Source: JBBAFS01 sp041655255 (lineage in GTDB: Bacteria > Spirochaetota > Spirochaetia > Sphaerochaetales > Sphaerochaetaceae). Taken from it: a DNA stretch of 18,512 bases. Made by a program: the position numbers and the translations under genes. Where the stretch lies: positions 1-18,512 of the forward strand of contig JBBAFS010000031.1 in NCBI GenBank assembly GCA_041655255.1. The letters are read 5' to 3'. The notes beneath the pieces are model-generated. The model did no database searches. It was not told the origin of the DNA and saw only the letters and a program-made list of their open reading frames with translations. This document shows, one piece after another, positions 14,224 to 18,512 of this stretch (its first letter is position 1; each line of letters opens with the position of its first letter).

Positions 14224-14970
14224 ATGGCATTGAAACATAGGAAAGTCTTCATTGATATTCAAACAAACATCTTATCTGGGATATGGCCCGAAAACACTAT
14301 GATCCCAACTGAGTTGGAACTATGTGAGATGTATAATGTCAGTCGTATCACAGTACGACGAGCATTTGAAGATTTAGAACAACTAGGATTGGTTCGTAGA
14401 GTTCGTGGAAAAGGGACATTTGTTACTAAAGGGAAACAGATATCTGAATTTAGACACGGCTTAGTAGATCACCAAGGAGTAAAGATTGCTGAGTCGGTAA
14501 CAAGTACTATTTTAGAAGATGTACTGTATCCTCCTGGCAGTGAATTAGCTAAAAATATGCTCCCCATATTTGGACGACCTTTGGATGGAAGTGAAGGGAT
14601 ATGTAAAATCCGTCTAATCCGATTGGTGGAAGAGACCCCATTTGCCCTTATATCAATTTTTATTCCTAAAAGTGTGAGCGAAAAGTTTGACCGATCTTTA
14701 TTAAAAGAGAATAGTTTTATTGAAGCATATCAGAAGGTCTTTGGAGAGAAGATTGTGACTCTTAAACGATCAGTGAGTGCCATTATACCAGATGAAGCTC
14801 AATGTGAACTTCTTGGGGCCCGTAAAGGAACTGCCCACCTGTGGATGAAAAATAGAGCTTTTGCACAAGGAGAATTCCCCGTAGCGATAAGTTACGGTTT
14901 GTACAACGGAAATATATTCGACTTTGATCTCACTTTTGATTTAGTTGATACTCCCAAACTAGGGATGTGA
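14224..14970 (+). CDS. GntR-family transcriptional regulator, HutC/UTRA type
   Basis: DNA-binding regulator with an N-terminal winged helix (residues 1-70: the IPTELELCEMYNVSRITVRR segment and QLGLVRRVRGKGTFV are diagnostic of GntR) and a C-terminal UTRA ligand domain (about 80-240, with ICKIRLIRLVEETPFALISIFIP). At 248 aa it fits the HutC subfamily, whose members often bind sugar phosphates, amino acids or fatty acids; the ligand here is unknown. It precedes the acyl-CoA synthetase gene on the same strand, but that gene has its own promoter, so a regulatory link is only suggested by proximity. ATG 14224 is preceded by AGGGT at moderate distance. Confidence 0.92.
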   Translation: MALKHRKVFIDIQTNILSGIWPENTMIPTELELCEMYNVSRITVRRAFEDLEQLGLVRRVRGKGTFVTKGKQISEFRHGLVDHQGVKIAESVTSTILEDVLYPPGSELAKNMLPIFGRPLDGSEGICKIRLIRLVEETPFALISIFIPKSVSEKFDRSLLKENSFIEAYQKVFGEKIVTLKRSVSAIIPDEAQCELLGARKGTAHLWMKNRAFAQGEFPVAISYGLYNGNIFDFDLTFDLVDTPKLGM

Positions 14971-15021
14971 TTATCCGAGATAAACGCAAGAAAAAGAGAC
15001 TCGGCTCACGATCTTTTAATT

Positions 15022-15052
15022 TTGACAAAAACTAATTACATGTTAATATAAG
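15022..15052 (+). promoter_or_regulatory. Promoter of the acyl-CoA synthetase gene
   Basis: A perfect -35 TTGACA (15022-15027) is followed by TAATAT after 16 bp (15044-15049) or TATAAG after 19 bp (15047-15052). Either predicts a start near 15056-15059, downstream of the in-frame ATG 15053, which supports ATG 15092 as the real start. Confidence 0.65.
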
Positions 15053-15091
15053 ATGGCTTATATAATTAAAATATACCAGAGGGGTATTCCA

Positions 15092-17026
15092 ATGAGAACA
15101 ATCGTTCAGATGCTTCGAGATGCCGCCGTTACATATCCTACGAGAGGCTATACTACAACAAAAGAGAGTACCGGATGGAAGTCATACTCCTTTTCAGATG
15201 TTGATACACTCTCAGATAGTGTCGCTTCTTATATGTTAACTCAAAAGATTCCTGCTGAATCGACATTTGGGCTATTGGCTGAGGGGAGACCTGAGTGGGT
15301 TATCAGTGAGATGGGGATGCTTAAAGCACGATGTGTCTCTGTTCCTCTTTCCATTAAACTCACCAGTGAAGAGATCGCTTTTAGATTGAGCCACAGTGAG
15401 GCAGTAGGAATTGTTGCTAGTTCCAATACAGTCGATAATGTGGTAAAAGCTCTTTCGGTTATGGAGCATAAACCAATCCTCTATTACTTAGATAAAGAAG
15501 ATGAGCGTCTTAAAAAGCACATCAAAGAGCATAAGTGGAAAAAGAATGTTGATTATGTGTTGTGGGAGACAGTGCTTAGCGAAGGGGCTAAGGCATTACA
15601 AAAGGCCTCGGATCTTGTAACACAGTCGATTGAAAAAATTGATGAACACGATACAGTCAATATTTGTTACACATCAGGGACAACAGGCAATCCCAAAGGG
15701 ATTATGTTGACCCATCTCAACTATTGGGCGAACTCACACGATGCAGTGACACTGTTTAAACTACCTGATGAGACATTTGAAACACTTGTAGTGCTTCCAG
15801 TTGACCACTCATTTGCCCACACCGTAGCAATTTACACCTCTTTGTTACGGGGTATTACACTCCACTTTGTTGATGCTCGTGGTTCAAATGCTGCTATTAT
15901 TCGTAACTTCCCTAAAAACCTCAAAGAGGTGAATCCCTATTTCTTACTCACAGTTCCCTCCATTAGTGGAAACTTCATGAAAAAAATGACTCAGGGTATA
16001 AAAGAGAAAGGTCCATTTATTGAAAAAATATTCCAAAAAGGACTAGAAGCAGGTATTAAACGAAATGGAGATGGGTTTAATCGCCCTTCTTGGGTAACTC
16101 AACTCACAACCTTTTTCCCCTATACACTAGCTTCATTATTGGTCTTTCCAAAACTACGAGAGGTATTTGGAAATAGAATTCAATACTGTGTTGGTGGTGG
16201 AGCTCTTTTAGAAGCGAAACAGCAACACTTCTTTGCAGCTATTGGAGTACCGGTCTACCAAGGCTATGGTTTAACTGAAGCAACTCCCATTATTAGTTCA
16301 AACTCTCCTGAACGGTATAAATTTGGTACTTCGGGTGTGGTATTACCAACGGTTACGTGTAAAATCATGGTCAGTGATACCCAAGAAGCTAAAGTCCTTG
16401 AGCGTGGAGAGATTGTAATTTCTGGTGACAACGTCATGAAAGGATATTTTAAAAACCCTGAAGCCACAAAAGAGGCTTTGCGAGTTGAAGATGGAGTGAC
16501 GTGGTTGTGGACTGGAGATTTAGGGTATTACGATGAAGATGGCTTTTTAGTAGTTACCGGTCGAGCAAAAGCACTTCTCATTGCAAAAGATGGAGAAAAG
16601 TATTCTCCTGAAGAAGTCGAAGAAGTGATGATCAACCACACAGACATTATCAACCAACTAGTGGTGTATAACGATCATAAAGCTGTAACAAGTGCAGTCA
16701 TTACGCTTCAGGAAGATCTTATTAGACATATGATAGAAGAAGAGCAGCTAAAAACTCCTGAAGCTGTATTACAAAGAGTCATTGAGAAATTAAGAGAGTA
16801 TGAGAAGATAGCTGAACAGCTTATCCCATCTCAATGGATTCCTTCCCGATTTGCCCTTATTGAAAAGCCATTTAGTGAAGATGATGGGTTAGTGAACTCA
16901 ACGATGAAATTGGTTCGTTATAAAATCATTGAAGCTTACGGGGATCGAATTGAGCAGATGTATGAAAGTGAGAAAGCTAATGAAGAACTTAATAAAGAGG
17001 TGATTCAAAAGTTATTCTTTACTTAG
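15092..17026 (+). CDS. Long-chain acyl-CoA synthetase (AMP-forming)
   Basis: Activates a fatty acid to acyl-AMP and then acyl-CoA. Adenylate-forming signatures are the P-loop YTSGTTGNPKG (residues 193-203), YGLTEATP (392-399), TGDLGYYDEDGF (from 474) and GRAKALLIAKDGEKYSPEEVE, with the C-terminal catalytic Lys region after it. The 644-aa length and the shape of the hinge motifs fit the long-chain (FadD15/FACS) group rather than acetyl-CoA synthetase. ATG 15092 has AGAGGGG 6-7 nt upstream; an upstream in-frame ATG at 15053 lacks one. In an anaerobe it more likely recycles host or environmental fatty acids for lipids than feeds beta-oxidation; this is inference. Its last 8 nt overlap the end of the perR-like gene. 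Confidence 0.93.
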   Translation: MRTIVQMLRDAAVTYPTRGYTTTKESTGWKSYSFSDVDTLSDSVASYMLTQKIPAESTFGLLAEGRPEWVISEMGMLKARCVSVPLSIKLTSEEIAFRLSHSEAVGIVASSNTVDNVVKALSVMEHKPILYYLDKEDERLKKHIKEHKWKKNVDYVLWETVLSEGAKALQKASDLVTQSIEKIDEHDTVNICYTSGTTGNPKGIMLTHLNYWANSHDAVTLFKLPDETFETLVVLPVDHSFAHTVAIYTSLLRGITLHFVDARGSNAAIIRNFPKNLKEVNPYFLLTVPSISGNFMKKMTQGIKEKGPFIEKIFQKGLEAGIKRNGDGFNRPSWVTQLTTFFPYTLASLLVFPKLREVFGNRIQYCVGGGALLEAKQQHFFAAIGVPVYQGYGLTEATPIISSNSPERYKFGTSGVVLPTVTCKIMVSDTQEAKVLERGEIVISGDNVMKGYFKNPEATKEALRVEDGVTWLWTGDLGYYDEDGFLVVTGRAKALLIAKDGEKYSPEEVEEVMINHTDIINQLVVYNDHKAVTSAVITLQEDLIRHMIEEEQLKTPEAVLQRVIEKLREYEKIAEQLIPSQWIPSRFALIEKPFSEDDGLVNSTMKLVRYKIIEAYGDRIEQMYESEKANEELNKEVIQKLFFT

Positions 17027-17399
17027 AGGAACACTCTTTACATATTCCTTTATACACAGTGCCTGATTTAAAGAGGGTGAATCCAACATCCTCTTTTATT
17101 TTAATATCGTGGCGTTCGAACATATCATCTGTTGCGTCGATGACTTTGCCACACTTTGTACAAATGAAATGGGAGTGATCATGGTGATTCACTTCATATC
17201 GAACTGAGGAAGAACCTGCAGCTTCAAGTTTCTTAACGATGTCACGTTCTACAAGGAGGGCTAAGTTTCGATAGACAGTTCCTAAACTAACAGAGCTCAT
17301 CTGTTTTTTAACTTCTTCATAGAGTTCTTCAGCAGTGGGGTGAGTTGTCATCTGTTTAAGAGTTTCGAGAATTAATTCTCGTTGTCGTGAATACTTCAA
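17019..17399 (-). CDS. perR: Fur-family repressor, PerR-like
   Basis: Metal-dependent repressor, probably of the peroxide-sensing PerR type. The N-terminal winged helix includes HPTAEELY and SLGTVYRNL. A structural zinc site is formed by CTKC and CKEC. Aligned by eye to Bacillus PerR, the regulatory metal site has His37 (HPTA), His91 and His93 (HDHSH) and Asp104 (GKVIDA) conserved, but Asp85 replaced by Glu (in RYEV). Asp104, rather than the Glu found in Fur, favours PerR. TTG 17397-17399 is chosen because GGAGG lies 8 nt upstream; the upstream in-frame ATG (17412-17414) would contain that site in its own codons and sits at the predicted transcript start. The stop overlaps the acyl-CoA synthetase end by 8 nt. 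Confidence 0.88.
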   Translation of the reverse strand: MKYSRQRELILETLKQMTTHPTAEELYEEVKKQMSSVSLGTVYRNLALLVERDIVKKLEAAGSSSVRYEVNHHDHSHFICTKCGKVIDATDDMFERHDIKIKEDVGFTLFKSGTVYKGICKECSSK

Positions 17400-17418
17400 A
17401 ATATGAACCTCCATTCAT

Positions 17419-17448
17419 ATTATAACAGAATATTCCAATAATAGGAAT
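17419..17448 (-). promoter_or_regulatory. Candidate promoter and operator of the perR-like gene
   Basis: On the minus strand a perfect -10 TATAAT lies at 17419-17424 with no good -35. Immediately upstream is a dyad ATTCC-N7-GGAAT (17432-17448) placed to overlap polymerase, as expected of autoregulation. It does not match the Bacillus PerR box, so binding is speculative. Confidence 0.45.
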
Positions 17449-17505
17449 CGTTATCATAAAAGAGTATAATTAATTTATTTGTCTAGTCAATACATTTTTG
17501 TTACA

Positions 17506-17533
17506 TTTGCAACACAGATTGGTTTACTACAAT
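17506..17533 (+). promoter_or_regulatory. Candidate promoter of the lipoprotein gene
   Basis: TTTGCA (17506-17511) and TACAAT (17528-17533, 5/6) are 16 bp apart. The implied 5' leader of about 85 nt contains CCAC (17563-17566), which can pair with GTGG on either side (17553-17556 or 17572-17575), giving two short alternative hairpins. Confidence 0.35.
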
Positions 17534-17626
17534 ACAATTGGACGAAATAAGAGTGGTGAAGGCCACAATAAGTGGTATTCTTAGTTTGGGGATTTACGAT
17601 ATAAAGACCCTTAAAAGGAGGGTGAT

Positions 17627-18271
17627 ATGAAAAGAAAGTATATATTTCTTGCAGTTATCGTACTGCTTGTCATTGCGATAACATCTTGTGAAATTGCCGA
17701 TCTGTTAGAAGGCTTAGGATCAAACGTCTATGTTACAACAGGAGCAATTAAGCCAACAGCAACAAGTGGAGCTAAAATTGAAAATCTCTTCAAACCTGGT
17801 GGATTTGAAGATTTCGACGTAGAGGGCCTTAAAAACTCTCTCATGGAAGATCTCGCCTCTCCTGCAAAAGCAGCTGAGATTAAAGAGAAGATGAAAACTC
17901 CATTAGATGAAGACACTGATATTGCAAGCTTCCTTCCTGACAATCTTAAAGATTTCATTGATGACGTCAACGATGGCGACATAGAGGACGTTCTTGGTGA
18001 ATTTATTACAACAGAAGGAGATCTTGTTGCTCTGATTATCTTAGCTGATGCACTTGATAGCCTTATTGATGAGGAAGGTGAACCTATAGATAATTGGGAT
18101 GATGTAGAAGTTTCTGATTTGATTGATTCTCTTAGTTCATCGTTAGGTGTTGCAGCTGAAGTTTCGGAAGGTTTGGGCAACTTCATTAAAGATCAAATTG
18201 AAGACATGGATGATATAGATGATGAAGCCATGGATATGCTCAAAAAGATTTTCCCGAATCTTTTTAGTTAG
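17627..18271 (+). CDS. Acidic lipoprotein of unknown function
   Basis: Not recognised. The 214-aa product has a lipoprotein signal (MKRKY, hydrophobic core, ITSC with Cys21) and is then strongly acidic, with many Asp-Asp and Glu-Asp runs (for example DMDDIDDEAMDML) and amphipathic helical patterns; it has no other cysteine. It is probably anchored in the inner or outer membrane facing the periplasm or outside. A strong ribosome binding site, AAGGAGGGTGAT, precedes ATG 17627. Its stop codon (18269-18271) forms part of the next gene's ribosome binding site, so it is translationally coupled to an outer-membrane protein gene and the two probably act together. Confidence 0.82.
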   Translation: MKRKYIFLAVIVLLVIAITSCEIADLLEGLGSNVYVTTGAIKPTATSGAKIENLFKPGGFEDFDVEGLKNSLMEDLASPAKAAEIKEKMKTPLDEDTDIASFLPDNLKDFIDDVNDGDIEDVLGEFITTEGDLVALIILADALDSLIDEEGEPIDNWDDVEVSDLIDSLSSSLGVAAEVSEGLGNFIKDQIEDMDDIDDEAMDMLKKIFPNLFS

Positions 18272-18281
18272 GAGGTGAGAA

Positions 18282-18512
18282 ATGAAAAAGAAAATAGTAT
18301 TACTTATCATGTTGGTTGTCTTAGTAGTTTCTCCTCTTATGGCAGTTGATGGGTTTAAGCCATTTGATGATCGAGTCTCTTTCAGACCTACTAGTGCTCG
18401 AATTGAAGGTATGGGGGGAGCAGGTTTAGCTATCGTGAAAGGGAATGATACCCTGTTTTATAACCCAGCAAATTTAGCATACAAAGGATTGAGCATTAAT
18501 TTACCTTCTGTT
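18282..18512 (+). CDS. Outer-membrane protein, FadL/PorV-like (partial, 3' end beyond window)
   Basis: The first 77 codons are visible and open to the window edge. A signal peptide (MKKK, a Val/Leu-rich core and SPLMA at residues 17-21) is followed by RPTSARIEGMGGAGLAIVKG and then DTLFYNPANLAYKG. The block with MGGAG followed by NPA is typical of FadL/PorV-like beta-barrel proteins, including the UPF0164 group common in treponemes. The ribosome binding site TAGGAGGTGA (18269-18278) is near-perfect and overlaps the stop of the lipoprotein gene, 3 nt before ATG 18282. Full family and length cannot be judged from the fragment. Confidence 0.75.
   Translation, partial: MKKKIVLLIMLVVLVVSPLMAVDGFKPFDDRVSFRPTSARIEGMGGAGLAIVKGNDTLFYNPANLAYKGLSINLPSV

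Noticed and set aside
14975..15004. CCGAG...CTCGG inverted repeat as a terminator for the GntR gene
   Set aside because: The arms are only 5 bp with a 20-nt loop. The T-containing sequence after it belongs to the next promoter, so it is not a credible terminator.
17728..18186. 152-codon minus-strand reading frame, Ser/Pro-rich
   Set aside because: It lies wholly opposite the lipoprotein gene, which has a signal peptide, a strong ribosome binding site and coupling to the next gene. The Ser-rich content is what the antisense of its Asp/Glu/Leu codons produces.

Overview
The window looks like chromosomal DNA from a low-GC anaerobic spirochaete. The evidence is a class I (archaeal-type) lysyl-tRNA synthetase closely resembling my recollection of the Borrelia enzyme, a Rex-linked NADH-dependent [FeFe]-hydrogenase operon typical of fermenters, a lipoprotein gene coupled to a gene starting like a FadL/PorV-type outer-membrane protein, and a type II-like CRISPR repeat. 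Genus and species cannot be assigned from sequence reading alone.

Layout. Positions 1-265 hold the distal end of a CRISPR array (36-bp repeats, 30-bp spacers, last repeat decayed). A terminator follows, then a minus-strand CAU-anticodon tRNA with a good promoter. From 527 to 5451 lie housekeeping genes: lysS (class I), era (convergent, overlapping lysS by 4 nt), clpP with a terminator, a lipoprotein of the endonuclease/exonuclease/phosphatase fold, and rex on the minus strand. A 177-bp divergent region with a Rex-like palindrome separates rex from a five-gene plus-strand operon (5629-10663): NuoE/HndA-like subunit, orphan HATPase protein, HndB-like ferredoxin, NuoF-like HydB/HndC and [FeFe]-hydrogenase HydA/HndD, closed by a bidirectional terminator.

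Beyond it are a minus-strand sugar-ABC ATPase (MsmK/UgpC type), tRNA-Gly(CCC), an unrecognised secreted protein, a MenA/UbiA-family prenyltransferase, a GntR/HutC regulator, a long-chain acyl-CoA synthetase and a PerR-type Fur-family repressor that overlaps the synthetase end by 8 nt. The right edge carries a very acidic lipoprotein gene coupled to an outer-membrane protein gene cut by the window end.

How it fits together. NAD(H)-sensing Rex next to the hydrogenase operon suggests redox control of H2 production: the NuoE/HndB/NuoF-like subunits handle NADH (and possibly ferredoxin) and HydA evolves H2. The hydrogenase maturases HydE, HydF and HydG are not in this window. Gene ends are tightly packed: three convergent pairs overlap or abut. 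I did not see a clearly new multi-gene defence or mobile system. The least explained items are the orphan HATPase in the hydrogenase operon, the terminator that contains the next gene's ribosome binding site, the class I LysRS that appears to have lost its zinc cysteines, and the unrecognised secreted protein and lipoprotein.
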